NCBI GenBank assembly: GCA_012932865.1
Contig: SAXG01000025.1
Span: forward strand, 496,001 to 560,000
DNA length: 64,000 nucleotides
Source of the DNA: Amylostereum areolatum
Lineage: Eukaryota > Basidiomycota > Agaricomycetes > Russulales > Stereaceae
Reading direction: 5' to 3'
Shown: positions 1 through 11,294 of the stretch, piece after piece
How positions within the stretch are numbered: the first letter of the stretch is position 1
How the letters are laid out: the number at the start of each line of letters is the position of its first letter
Translations under genes and position numbers: made by a program
Notes under the pieces: model-generated
Database searches by the model: none
Seen by the model: the letters and a program-made list of their open reading frames with translations, nothing else
Told to the model about the DNA's origin: nothing

Positions 1-1284
1 ATCACAATTTCCAACCCAAGGATGCTCGAATGGGACCCTAGTTCCGACCAACCTTACCCGGATGGTGGTGGGGTTGACCGGTGACACTATCACGTCATAC
101 ACAGCTTTCTGAAGGAAGGACGCCCCATATGTTTGGCTGCAACCATGCCAGCGAGCGGATGACGCCGGGCCTCCTTCCAATAGACGATGTAATGGCGTGC
201 CTGCAATGCCTCGGGTCCACCGAAGATCTGCTTGTTGGAAAGGCGGGAGCTGTAAGTCATCCAAGGCATGAACGCGATCAAACCATGGGTTCGAGGATTG
301 TTCGAAGGCCCATGTTGTTTGGGCGCGGAGCTTGAGTAGAAGAAGTGTTTGAACGTTGAAGCAGAATGCAAAGCATCTCGATATGGCGGGTATGGTTAAG
401 GGCGTCGAGGCAATTAGGGGCAGAGCGAGGTCGAGGATAGGAAGGGAGAGTGCGGCCATTTGATTGCTGAAAAAGATATCGGCTGCCAATCTGCCGTTAG
501 TCACCAAAGCGTAGCTGATGCCGGTACCCATGCTACCTGTTCCGCATACATTTTAGCATCCAAAAATCGAAACGATATGAGAGACAAACCTCCCACAAAC
601 AGAGTCACCATGGAAAATGCACACCGATGTAGTCGGAGCGCATCCAGCAGCTCGGAGATAGGTGTAAAGTTCGCAGGGATTTGAGACGTGAATACAGGGT
701 ATAGGGTGATGTAGGGAATGATGTCGCGCCAGACTTCACAATATGGCTCGCTGAGAAGATTTGACATATTGTGGGGACCTATCAGTGGGTGAGCAGTTAT
801 TGAGTGTAACAGAGAGTATCTGTCATAGAAGCGTACTGTCACAGATCCGCGGAGACCGAAGCTCATCGGTAAGGGTGCAGATGCATTCAAAGACTTCGGG
901 GCAATGGACGGCGCATAACTGAGAGTACACTTTCAGAGAAAGGTCGCCGTGGCATGAGCGTGTGGTCATGGTGCGTTGATTGTGAGTGGCCAACGATGTC
1001 CTGATAGCGGCGAAGCACTCCATTTTAGCGGCCTCTACAAGCTGCTCGATGCGGTTGAAGGCGAGATCGACGAACTTCCAGTAAGGGGTCGACGATGCTA
1101 GCCGGGTGTCGTAGCCGATTCGGGTGTCCCAACCTGCATTGATGAGGCGCTGCTTGTAAATGAGACTGAGGTTCAGGATGCCTTGAACACGCCTGTTGGC
1201 CAGGGACAACGCAGTGACATCCCTATGCGACTGTAAGTAGCACGCGATCTCCTGGATCAGCTCAGCAACGAGAGAGACAGGCAT
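1..1284 (-). CDS. F-box-like membrane protein, paralog 1 (3' partial)
   Basis: Start ATG at 1284; the gene reads leftward in three visible exons (837-1284, 590-778, 536 to beyond base 1) joined by GT-AG introns in phase. The first about 50 residues (MPVSLVAELIQEIACYL..., ...VTALSLANRRVQG) have the leucine/arginine pattern of a basidiomycete F-box-like helix. Exons 2-3 contain two hydrophobic stretches (around LFVGGSMGTGISYALV and MAALSLPILDLALPLIA), so the product may be membrane-anchored. The same architecture recurs at 5.9-7.2 kb. I infer a ubiquitin-ligase adaptor-like or orphan membrane role; no catalytic motif is visible. The 3' end lies outside the window. Confidence 0.6.
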
Positions 1285-2160
1285 CTAGACAAGACGGAAG
1301 ATCAGCACGAGAAGAAGAACTTCAGGCTAAGAGCACATACATGCACTTGATGGACAGCAGGAAGAGATTAAAAGGTAGCGATGGTGAAGCTTGATGTGTG
1401 TGTCGTAGACGGAAAGCAGTAGCAGAGTTGGTGCAGGTTTAAAAGCGAGGCGCACAACAAAGACCTTAGACTCACAGGGACACTTACAGAGATCAATCCA
1501 TGGCCCGTTGAGAAAGAGATAGGCCAACCAAGCAGCAGAAAGATTTCTGGTCAGAATGAATTTCAAGCATGGTATAGAAGAATGATACAAAGAGATACCC
1601 CATGTCGACGCACTAGAAGTGAAATCGGCGCAGCGGTAGAAACAAATAACCAGGAAAAAGCAACGGAGCTGAATGATACAAAGAGATACTCCCTGTCGAC
1701 GCACTAGAAGTGAAATCGGTACAGCAGTAAGTAGAAACAAACAACCAGGACAAAGCAATGGTGCCTAAATATGGTGCCGGGCCACATGGTGATGCAAATC
1801 ACGTGACACTTTGCCACTGCTGGCAGTGCATGGCGCGCACCGATTCCTGCTCAGCTGCACATGTACAGTGCAATCGATCTCACTTTCGTGCGTCGAAAGC
1901 CGGTTTGACTTGCATTGTTTATCAAAAGCCTCTTTCAGCGTCGGCTTGCTTTATACCAGCACCAGACGGCGCTCCCAACCGCTTTGATGAACAGACCACA
2001 CTTGATCTGGGTTTTCTTGAGATGGCATATGTGGTGATCATGAAAGACTCCTTTTTCGAAGTTACCATGGTATATATGTATGGTCAAACGGCAGGCCTCA
2101 TCGCCATCCCATATCCCTCTGCGCTCTATCTGAACATGATAGGCCAAGCAGCTGACTACT
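1285..2160. other. Intergenic; no supported gene
   Basis: Reading frames here are short and overlap on both strands without a convincing exon chain. Two similar stretches near 1588-1640 and 1675-1730 (each containing AGAGATACYCCNTGTCGACG followed by CACTAGAAGTGAAATCGG) form an imperfect direct repeat of about 80-95 bp period, the only structure I see. Confidence 0.4.
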
Positions 2161-3393
2161 ATGCAGGGTTTCGTAACACGCTGGCTGCAACAATATCACA
2201 TTATAGAAGAACACCTGGACGTCTTCCCGAGTACCTCGTTGCTCATGTCCCTCCGCTGGTTTCCTCCAGAGGTCATATTTATGATCGTGGACATCATCCT
2301 TTCCCATTGGCTAATAGAAATGGTACACATGCCCGAGCAATTGTGCGCTCAGCATGCCCTCTTTACTCTTCTCTATGTGGACTCACAATGGCGCGCGTGT
2401 ACTCTCGACCGCCTTGACCGTCTTTGGGGAGGGTCGTTTTTTCATGCATCCGGACGGTATGGAATATTTGTCTACTGGACACCCCGGCCACTCATTTTGG
2501 ATTTCAGGATGCAAGACCATGGCTCCATCAAGCGTCTTCGGGAAGATGCCGCCAGGTATCTCAGATTGAAACCTCCATTCATCGAAGAGGATGACAATAT
2601 CAGAGCCCTTCATTCGGCACACGACCTCTTCCAGCGACGCCTTTCTCCATTCCCACAGACCCCTTTAATGCGCCTCCTCACTCGCCTTGTGCAGTACTAC
2701 ACCTATGATATGGCCCTCTTATGAAATAGCAGCCATCGGGGACCTTGTCAACGAATCATGGCGAAGGGTGAACGAGTTGCGTATGACCTCCCACGATCTC
2801 ACGCTGATTGGAGGCATGGGCCGCTCTCTGATGTCCGGCCTTGGAGCGAAGCTGATCTGTACCTGGTAGGGCATCCAGCCCGTACGTTGCCTCTATACCA
2901 CTTTCTTGACGGATATTGATTTTCTGCCACCCGCTTAGTACGCATAGGCGTCTACCTCCTCCTTGCAGCTCAGGAGGGAAATTCAGATTTCCTGTTCAGC
3001 CTGGTCAGTGATGGACGACCGCTTCCTGCCTGACTATGCCCTGATAGACAATCTTAGGATAGCACAGGAGGCGTTGATGCTTACCACAGAGCTGCTGCAG
3101 GAATGAGGGTGGCGACAGCATTTTTGGAGGTATACCATGATGTCTTACGCGCTGGGAAGTTCTCTCCAGGTTTCCCCTCATTCCCCCTCACGCCCCTCGT
3201 TCGAATCGTTGAAGGTCACATGGTGCACCAGCCAAGCGACAGCGACATTCTCGTGTACGACATCCTTACCTGGTACTTCAAAAGCGGAGCAGACGGAACA
3301 GAGACAATGTGTTTCGAGCGTTGGAAAAGGGCACTAGGGCTTTTGATAGCAGAGATCGATAAAGACAGGCTGGGTCGTTCAGTGCGGCAGTAG
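2161..3393 (+). pseudogene. F-box-like protein, coding blocks in several frames
   Basis: ATG at 2161 opens a 187-codon frame whose early part (SLRWFPPEVIFMIVDIIL) resembles an F-box helix. Protein-like sequence then continues in a second frame (about 2700-2866), a third (about 2938-3002) and finally 3103-3393 (ending ...DKDRLGRSVRQ). A plausible intron ends at the AG before 2938, but the shift near 2705 has no splice signals. I infer either a decayed gene or one with sequencing indels. No domain beyond the F-box-like start is recognised, and the product would have been about 360-390 residues. Confidence 0.45.
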
Positions 3394-3907
3394 GTTGAAA
3401 CGGGACCGGCGGGAGGCGATACTTCATGTTGTAAGCTAAGTAGTAATGGCATAGTCTTTATAATATCGCCCATGAAAAAAATGAAGCCGGTGCGGAATCA
3501 GGTATGCGTCCACACACTATGTTTGATCATGAGTATTTGATGTTCAACATTCAACAGCCTCCAGCTTTCTCACTTGATGCCTTGTACTTATAAGCTACAT
3601 GCCAACTGTGGGCCCCGGCGCCGCGCGTCGGGCCATCGGCACGTAAATAAAGCCAAGTCCTTCTTGCTTCAAGCTTTAGACTTCTTTCACACTTTGCCTT
3701 TTGCCTTTGTACCTGCGTATCTTGATCTCACTTTTTGCGTTGAGCCCGCTGTCGACCCGCTTGAGTACTACGCGTCTGCCTTTTATTAACCTCACAGTTA
3801 CCTCTACCCGTTGCCCACTTTTCCTCGCCCTCGACATCAGCAATGTCCCCCAGTGCATTCAATCTCACCATCTCTTCGGCCAAGAGACCCAAATCAGCCC
3901 GTTGAAA
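3394..3907. other. Intergenic
   Basis: No supported gene. It contains, near 3720, a short stretch (TTGATCTCACTTTTTGCG) resembling the GATCTCACTTTTGTGCGTC motif seen at 8.2, 8.48 and 15.88 kb and in the palindrome's right arm. Confidence 0.4.
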
Positions 3908-4171
3908 ATGTACACCGATCAATCATCCACGTTCGGTCTCCTCACTGACGCTGGTATTCTGCCGGTCTTCAATCCCAGCAAAAACACCATCAAGCCCATT
4001 GAAGCCTCGCCCGCACCAGTACCGTCTGATACATACTCTTCCCTCGATCCGCAATCACTGGACTGGTTGCGAAGTTGTACCAAAGTGTGGTTTGTGAATA
4101 CTAACACCAGGCTGGAAAATTTATGTGATTTGATGGTGGCGAGCAGATTGAGTGTCCGCGTTGAAAACTGA
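3908..4171 (+). CDS. Hypothetical small protein
   Basis: ATG at 3908 gives an 87-residue frame (MYTDQSSTFGLLTDAG... to ...SRLSVRVEN). The same frame is open upstream to about 3701 without another good ATG, so an upstream exon is possible. Composition is protein-like, but I recognise no domain. It may be the remnant of a larger plus-strand gene including the frame at 4696-5046. Confidence 0.3.
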   Translation: MYTDQSSTFGLLTDAGILPVFNPSKNTIKPIEASPAPVPSDTYSSLDPQSLDWLRSCTKVWFVNTNTRLENLCDLMVASRLSVRVEN

Positions 4172-4695
4172 GCCACTTTACCGTGTTGCTCCTGGATTTC
4201 TCCACCATCTATCGTCCACATTTCTCATTCCTGATGCCATTCTCCTCCATTCTCCGCTGGCGACGAGCTGTGCATCCTATCATACTGTACCCTACTGAAT
4301 ACGAAGACCGAGGGGTTGACGATCGAGGCCATCCCATTGTCCTTTCCGATGGTGAAGGCAGTTACAGTTTGTTGGATTGCCAGGTACGACCTAGTGAAGA
4401 CGTTCCATGAAAAGCAAATCATTGACATGTTAATCACAGGTTGAAACATTACTGAACCAGCCCGTGGATGCTGCCTCTTCCAAGAGTAGACAGCCCTAGT
4501 GAACGCGGTGATGTGAATTTGAATGTTGAAAACAGACCACGGCAAAGATGATGATGATGCAGACGATGAGTCTTGACACTCGCCGGGCCCAGGGACGCCC
4601 TCAACGATCTCCGTGCTCCCTTTAGGCCACGGATGATGCCACACGACAGTCAACACACCTGAACATTAACATGCAGGCCCTCGTTCCGTTTGGAG

Positions 4696-5046
4696 ATGCA
4701 GAAGGTCCTTGCAGAAATGCCAAACACTCCCCCTCCTAACAGCGGAGACAACACCAAGGTCAGCGAGGGAAGCAAGGGCAGCGAGGGCAGCGAGGGAGTC
4801 GAGGTAGTGAGGGAGAGTGGTGAAAGTGAGGTGGATATGACTCCTGAGGAGAGGGACCAGGAGCGCGAACGATTTGCCCGTGAGCATTTCATGGAGACGC
4901 CCCCCCCTCCCCTGGCCACTGCGGTACAAGCGGGAGCTGATTTTTCAGCTTGTATGCGACTTTTGCAGCGGGAGCTCCTGAGAAGCCACGCTGCTAGACC
5001 TTTTTGCTCCTTGTACAACCTATCTTGGAGTTGTTATTGCTCATAA
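4696..5046 (+). CDS. Hypothetical acidic/charged protein
   Basis: ATG at 4696 gives a frame of 116 residues. It has a low-complexity Ser/Gly/Glu stretch (GSKGSEGSEG), a charged helix-like segment (TPEERDQERERFAREHF) and a Pro run (PPPP). No family is recognised. The charge pattern and regular repeats argue weakly for coding; the Cys/Ser-rich C-terminus looks like read-through into non-coding DNA, so a missed splice site is likely. Confidence 0.3.
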   Translation: MQKVLAEMPNTPPPNSGDNTKVSEGSKGSEGSEGVEVVRESGESEVDMTPEERDQERERFAREHFMETPPPPLATAVQAGADFSACMRLLQRELLRSHAARPFCSLYNLSWSCYCS

Positions 5047-5145
5047 GTATTTGGATCTGCACCCAAATGTCAGCATCTTCTCGCACTTTCTTGAGTTTGA
5101 AACATCCTAACATTGCAGTAAACCTGGCGTCCATAGTCTGATGAA

Positions 5146-5523
5146 TCATAGATGTTTTGCGGGACCCCTGAAATAGCTTTCCCTAGAACCTCCCCGATGG
5201 CCGTGGACTTCATACATACAGAACATCTTGCAAGTAGACCCTTCACGACGACTGATGCTAGAGAGGCAACTTGCAACTTTTGGCTGCTGCAAGTTGTACT
5301 TGACCCAGCTGTTATTTCTTGCAAAATCATTGGATTTGCTCCAGCCCTTGCTCATTTGCTTCTCATCCGTATCGCCATTGCATCTATATATGGTGGTGGA
5401 CATCTCATACAGGATAACAGACGATCTCACTGATCGTGCGATGGCCCCGTAGTCTCGCAAGCCCATGTGATTGAGTAGTTTCTTCCGCCACAATTGCATA
5501 TCTTTGTGTATCATACCCCGCAT
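5146..5523 (-). CDS. Hypothetical ORF
   Basis: ATG at 5523 opens 126 codons (MRGMIHKDMQLWRKKLL... to ...YFRGPAKHL). Composition is plausible for a protein, but no domain or splice pattern supports it. It lies just downstream of paralog 2 on the same strand and could be a separate fragment. Confidence 0.2.
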   Translation of the reverse strand: MRGMIHKDMQLWRKKLLNHMGLRDYGAIARSVRSSVILYEMSTTIYRCNGDTDEKQMSKGWSKSNDFARNNSWVKYNLQQPKVASCLSSISRREGSTCKMFCMYEVHGHRGGSRESYFRGPAKHL

Positions 5524-5940
5524 TGACACGTTGAACGATACAGGATAGCGTTCAAAATAAACAATGAGGGAAGAAGGCGAGCACAGCGTATGACGAGAGA
5601 GTGAAATGATGTACTAATCATCCTGGTGACAAGGGTGACTGCAAACACACGGCCAGAGCCACAATCCATCCTCCGGATCCGACCTGAATGTCCTCGAACT
5701 CTTCAACGTACCAAGAGTCACTATCAACATTATCCCAAACTCCTACTATCCCCACGGCGACCACTATGCCGCGGAATTCGGTGAGATCTTCCCAGTTTCT
5801 CCCGCAGTGAGCGATATTGTACCCTGTTGCACATTGAAAACACCACTCCCAGTGAGAAGCATGAGCCCAGTCTGGCGCCCCAGTCTGGCGCCACACGGTC
5901 CAAAGGCACCTCCCACCGTTTTCAGCCTCAAACTAGGACT

Positions 5941-7229
5941 TCATCGGATTCGACTATAACCGCAGTGGTCGTGAATGTGATCCCGGAGGAGCGTGGGGTT
6001 GCTTCGGACTTGCTTACACCCATGCCAACGGATGGACGAGCCTGGCTGCTGCATCAGGTCCCAAAGGGGCGTGTTATGACCCCGAGGATTTGGGCCTGGA
6101 CTTTCAAAGGCATTCAACGCCCATCGCGTTATAGTGGCGGTTGCAGGGGGAGAAAAGGGTAGGGCGTTAACCAAGAGACCGAAGTCACGATCGACCGTAG
6201 GAAAGCGGGCCGTTTGGGCGTGGAGTTTGAGCAGTAAGAAAACCTGCACGAGGAAGCACAGCGAGAATCGCCGGGAGAGGAATACGCTCGGTAGCTTGCC
6301 CGATGGGTTGTTGAGCGGAAACGCTCGATGAACGAGCGGGCTAGAGCGAACTACAAGCTCCGGACTGAAAAATGCTTCCGAGGCGAGTCGGCCGTCTTGC
6401 ATAATCATAGTCTTGATGCTGTCCGAGGATAGGTTGATGGCTTGGTTCCAATGAGGTCAACAAGGTTGATCGCATGAAGAAGACATCATCCATACCTTGT
6501 GCCAGGGTTGTCGCGAGGAAAAAGATAAAGCGTTCTAGGCCGTTTGCATCCTCCATCGACATGGACATGACGGCGCGGCCCACACTGTTCTGGCTGAGGG
6601 ATAAATAGGCGCTATATGCAATGATCATTCGCCAGGCAATACGATTGACAGGGTTGTATAGGCCTGCTAGGTTGCAGATATCTGGCACAAACGGTCAAGC
6701 CGGGCACGGGCAACGAAACGTATGCGCGTAAAAGACCTACTCTGCTGGAGATCGAGGGATTGACAGTGCCGCACCGAGGGCCATCGCTTGAGCGAAAGTC
6801 TCGCCACTGTGAGACACGTGAAGGTCAGAATACACGGAGGCTGCATGCTGACACTTCTGGTCGATGGTCATGTCGCGCGGAACCTTGTCTAGAAGATGTC
6901 ACCGCGACGGCAAGTTGATCCGCGCTTTTTTCAGAGGTGCGTAAAGCTTGATCCCGATACCATGAATGAGATTCTCAACTCGGGCGCAGCGGGCGGTTGT
7001 TGAGATTTTTTCCAGTAGGAAACCTCATCGGAGGAATGGAAGATGCCTGGTTCCCTCCCCGCGTCCTACATCCCAACCTGCGTTCGCAGCGCGTTGTTTG
7101 TAGATGGCGCCCAGCTGCAACACTCCGTGCACGTGCTTGTTGGTGAGGGGAAAGTGCTACAAGGTCATTGTTCTGCAAGATGTAGAGCGCAATGTCCTGC
7201 ACTAGTTCGGTAGAGAGGGTCGATAACAT
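5941..7229 (-). pseudogene. F-box-like membrane protein, paralog 2 (frameshifted)
   Basis: ATG at 7229 (MLSTLSTELVQDIALYILQN) matches the start of the gene at 1-1284. After about 27 codons the homologous frame is lost: the expected ...NKHVHGVLQLGAIYKQR continues one frame over, and a second shift follows near YWKKIS. Downstream blocks at about 6400-6690 (ending ...MDDVFFMRSTLLTSLE) and 5941-6408 (DGRLASEAFF..., ...FLLLKLHAQT..., RWHGCKQ) align with exons 2 and 3 of paralog 1 (NGRLAADIFF, LLLLKLRAQT, RWHGCSQ). I infer a tandem duplicate that has decayed, or indel errors in a real gene. An open minus frame at 5618-5896 may be its 3' end in another frame. Confidence 0.6.
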
Positions 7230-8193
7230 CTAGATGTGTGTCTAGCGAAGTGTCCGACAGTACAGCATGAGAAAAACAAACGGAAGTGTCTGAAATTTTG
7301 TAGGGAGGTTTGTGGACGGAGACGAGGGATAAGAGGGAGGAGTTGATGGGCGCTGAGAGCTCTGAACTTATAAACCTGTCTTTTCTGTCTTTTGACATAG
7401 GTCGCGTTGTAAGCCAAACAAATGACGTAGAAAGGAGAAACAACATGGCCGCCAAAGAATGTTTTGGTCTCGACGTACATTAGTACTTTATTTCTGGGCC
7501 GTTCGAACAAGCTGGATTGAAGAAAGAATGTGGATGAAATAAGAAGCGGGATGGCGGGGTTCGGAGGACCCCACGTGGATTATTTAAGTACACGCATATG
7601 GCGCGTATGTGGTTCAAACGGTGGTGTAAGGCGAGTACATTGATGACGCGGGGGTGTCGGAGTGTTGGGTAGCTGGAGCCGTGAACTAACGCAGGAGGTT
7701 GGCAGTGTAGGCGTTGCTGGCCGCTTGCCGGAGTGCGGGGTGCCGGAGCGGCTCGGGGACGTCCTCAAGCGTGTCCGTTCATAACCACCTGCTGCGTGGG
7801 CGGAACGCCAGCGACGTCGGTAGGCATCACCCTCGACTGAAAGGTAACGTCAACTGATCTGAGCTATAGGGAACAAATCGCTATGCAATGCAGAAGGCCT
7901 AAAATTTGAAACCCGGTGGACACAGATGATGACGATCATGTATGGCATTATACGCCGTGCCCAGCATCGGCCGCTACTGGAGTGGGCACACTGAGTATGG
8001 CCATCAACTCACGGGTGATGATAGCCACCGTCTCCTTCTTCCCTCAGATGTCGTGATAACAAGCTACAGTGCCTGGTTGCGGCTTGAACGGCAACGTTAA
8101 GCTAATGGAGGTGAGTGTGGTGTGGGTTGCGTCCAGGCTGCGAACTCACCTCCGTGAGACCTCGGCGACACAGCATCCCAATTAGCTGAGCGC

Positions 8194-8275
8194 GACGAAG
8201 CGTTTCGGCGCGGTCGAGAAACATGAAAGGCGAGTCAATGGGTAAGCCGCGTTCGACGCACAAAAGTGAGATCGA
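8194..8275 (-). repeat. Dispersed repeat, also in both palindrome arms
   Basis: This about 80 bp stretch runs from GACGAAGCGTTTCGG to CGACGCACAAAAGTGAGATC. It closely matches 15798-15891 and, in reverse, 19938-20025, where it sits directly at the 5' boundary of PEX3-like sequence. Function unknown. Confidence 0.6.
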
Positions 8276-8582
8276 AAGAGGCAGGTGCAAAGACCAAAGA
8301 CCAAGAACGTGAAGGGGCGAAAGACGTAACCAAGAGTCCAAGACGGAACATGTGGACTTGGGCGGCATCGCGAAATCCCGCGCGGCGGCCCGCGTGTCAC
8401 GCGAGGTAACGCAAGTGTCACGCATTGTGCCGCTGAACGCGCGAACGCGTCGTCAACTTTGCCTCTTGACAAGCGCTCTCGATCTCACTTTTGTGCGTCA
8501 GAGTCGCTCCCATCCCTCTTTCCTCAGCATAGTACCGAGAGAACTCAACCTCGCCCTGAGATGTGCATTCATGTGCCGTCAA

Positions 8583-8708
8583 TATTTCTCCAAACAAAGC
8601 CCCGCTGCAAGGCGACTCGGCGAGTTTGTATCACCTACTATGCGGTAATCATTTTCCCGAACAAAGCATGCCCCGTCGCAAGGCGATTCGACAAGTCTGT
8701 ATAACCTA
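8583..8708 (+). repeat. Imperfect tandem duplication, about 70 bp unit
   Basis: Two successive copies share TTTCYCCRAACAAAGC, then GCAAGGCGA, CTCGGCGAGT versus TTCGACAAGT, and TGTATMACCTAC. The spacing is about 70 bp. No coding sense is apparent. Confidence 0.6.
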
Positions 8709-8963
8709 CGGCAAGACCCTGTGCTTTGTGCTCTTCCTTTGGGGAAGCTTCAAAAAGCTAGTATCTGAGCTCATTGTCGCTCGCCATTTTTTCTCACCCT
8801 GCCCCCCCTCCCCCCTACCTAGTGGTTTAATCGAATATCACTGCTATGCTTGAGAGGAGTGACGTCGAAATCTCCGTCGACCTGAAGACCTAGTGCGTTA
8901 TATACCTTTTTCGCCGCATGCGTATCATTCATAGTAGCCGGATCTAGCGATGGACTGCTCGCC

Positions 8964-10941
8964 GTGGCTGGACGAGCGCGCATCCACGAAATTGATCAGG
9001 CTCTCCTCCTGGGCCATTCCTCCGCCGTGGTCGCGGACCAAATCAATGACGGCCTTCGATGCCTTGAAGGCATCTTGTTGCAGCTGAAAGCGCGACGTAA
9101 TGCGTGCCTTCCGTTCTTTTCCGTACCCCCCGAGGTCTTAGGCGAAATCCTGACCATTGTCGCCCTCATCAACCCTCCTACACCTCCCAAAAGGCCCCTA
9201 TCCTCTACCCACAATCATAGGGGCTTCTCACAGAAGCATCAACCGCGATCTGACCGCTTGGGCTGGATCAAAACCGGACACGTTTGCCGCAAGCTAAGGA
9301 ACGTCCTTCTCAGTATCCCTGCGCTCTGGGCAGGTGTTGTAACCCTTGTACCGTGGGTCCACGAAGAACTTTTGGCCCGCGCGGGAAGCATGCCCATCAC
9401 TATCCAAACGAACACCTGTCGAGACCTTGTCCCCCTGGCCACAATTCGGTTTGCACAGGAGAACGTATGTCGGGCGAAAGTGATCGAAATCGTAGATCCC
9501 ATCGACGATCCATTGGTGTGGGACTCGGACATCCTTGACGAGCTTCGAAGGCCATCTACACTACCACTCGAGCGACTCGTGGTCGAGCTGCAGCGCCCTC
9601 GCCTGACAAGCCGCCCATCACGTTCTTTCACAACATTGAATACCCCCTTCCTTCGTCATGTCTCTCTCACAAACACGTTCATCCCCATCACCTCCTCCCT
9701 CCTCACCTATCTTGAAATCGTCCACAATCCCCCGCTGTCAATCTCCTCGGCTCTCCCCTGGAGCCTGTTGTGGCAGGCAATCAAAGGGTCTTCACAGCTT
9801 CAGGTCATACGTCTCATCCAAACGGTCCCCTTTTTGACGCCGCACGAGATGGAAGAGCATCGTCGAGAACCGATTGTCAACTTACCCCACCTCACGGAGC
9901 TCCGGGCCCACGGGTTCGTCGAGGGATGTCAAGCTTTGTGGGCCCATTTGATCGTCCCCGCCACTGCCATGGTGGACGTCTGCGTGGATTGCGCGGAAGA
10001 TTGGGAGGCAGATGGCGTTGGCGACGTCGACACCACATCGGCGGCCCATATTCACAGATTGACTTTTATCCAAGAACTGCTATCACACGCCAGAGCTTTA
10101 CGCCCCGACATGCCTGTCACCGGCCTTTCGATTGTGGAAGACAACATTTCTGACATCCTTCGACTACGATTCTGCGCGCGCGTGAATGGGCTGCGCTCCC
10201 CCAGCCTGGCAATGACGCACGCTTTCGCATGCGACTTCACGTGCTTGCTCGACATCACATTGCATGGACGGGATCAGACCTCGGAGCTATCTGTGGACGT
10301 ACTTCAGTATATCGGGTTGCATTTCGATGCTTCCTCTATAGAAGTTCTGGAGCTTTTCTCCCACATTTTACGAGGTCTCTCAATGGCGACGTGCATTGGC
10401 CAGGTTCAGCAACGTGCAGGCACTGTCAATCGTGAAAATGCCATCTCTGTCCATCCTGTCAGCTATGGGCAGAAACAAGTCCCATGACACATTTGTCTTC
10501 CTACCTGCGCTACGGCGTCTCCAGATAGACCAGTTGCACTTCAGACCTCTCATCCCACTGTTTTCTTTCCCCCAGAGGAGGTGTCGGGCTCGAGGGATCA
10601 AAAGAGAAGATTTTGTCGACATGTTGAGGTTCCGCGCGGAGATCAACCTCGGACTGCAAAGCTTGTCCGTCAAGGACGTGAGGCTAGCATGCAAAGAGTC
10701 ACTCGGGTGGATGACCGGCGAGGACTGGGCCGCACAAGTAAATGCAGTCGTCCCGGAAGTGAAGATGCGGGGCTCGATTGTAAGGGCGGGATGTGCGAGA
10801 GATTGGAGGTTCACGGTCATCCAGAGCGATGGCCAGTCAACGGTGAGGGTCGTAGTGGTGAGCGCCATGCTTATGTCACTGCATGCGAATTGCCGTCTTA
10901 CCATCTTCTCCAGTGATGAACATAATCAAGTGCACTTGTAA
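8964..10941 (+). pseudogene. F-box/LRR-like protein, frameshifted
   Basis: Frame 8964-10354 begins ARIHEIDQALLL...NDGLRCLEGILL and continues to FFSVPPEVLGEI, the N-terminal coiled coil plus F-box typical of agaricomycete F-box proteins, followed by leucine-rich sequence. No ATG is in frame between the stop at 8883 and 8964 (GTG), so the true start is missing, in another exon, or shifted; an ATG at 8950 is one frame off. Near 10353-10360 the reading frame must move by one base: ...SSIEVLELF continues as SPTFYEVSQWRRALARFSNV in the next frame and runs to a stop at 10941. No GT-AG signal explains the shift. The intact protein would be about 655 residues, a possible substrate adaptor of SCF ubiquitin ligases. 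Confidence 0.75.
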
Positions 10942-11294
10942 TCATACACCGGTGCTTTCCCATGTACTTGGCGTTGTTTCATATAAGCTATCTTTACTTC
11001 CCGAGGCTTCCTCTCTGGCGCAATTGGCTAGTTGAGCGTACTGATCATAGCGGCGCCATACCACATGTAGGAGTGTGTATAGATACCAGGATACGTGGCG
11101 AGCGCCGAGCAGTAATCAATACGCTAGATCAAGACAAACCTGCTCCTTTTCTCGTGATACGATCAGTATCAAAAAGACGTACAATGACTTCCTTTCTCTA
11201 TCACAAGCTTTGTCGGATGCTCCATGGTGGCTTGGAGGGCAAGGCAGGGGACGCATCAGGAAGATAAAGGCAGAAAGGGCATAAAGCCGACCGA
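10942..11294. other. Intergenic, left flank of the palindrome
   Basis: No supported gene. This 350 bp lies between the F-box gene and the left end of the palindrome and has no matching partner beyond the right arm. Confidence 0.5.

Larger units (their letters stand above)
7230..8949. other. Intergenic region with dispersed repeats
   Basis: No supported gene. The stretch carries a copy of the dispersed repeat at 8194-8275, a facing copy of its GATCTCACTTTTGTGCGTC end at about 8479-8498, and an imperfect tandem duplication at 8583-8708. Reading frames are short and fragmented. Confidence 0.5.

Noticed and set aside
11015..11100. tRNA-like stretch (TCTGGCGCAATTGGCTAGTTG)
   Set aside because: It resembles a D arm, but no GGTTCGA-type B box, T arm or matching acceptor stem follows.
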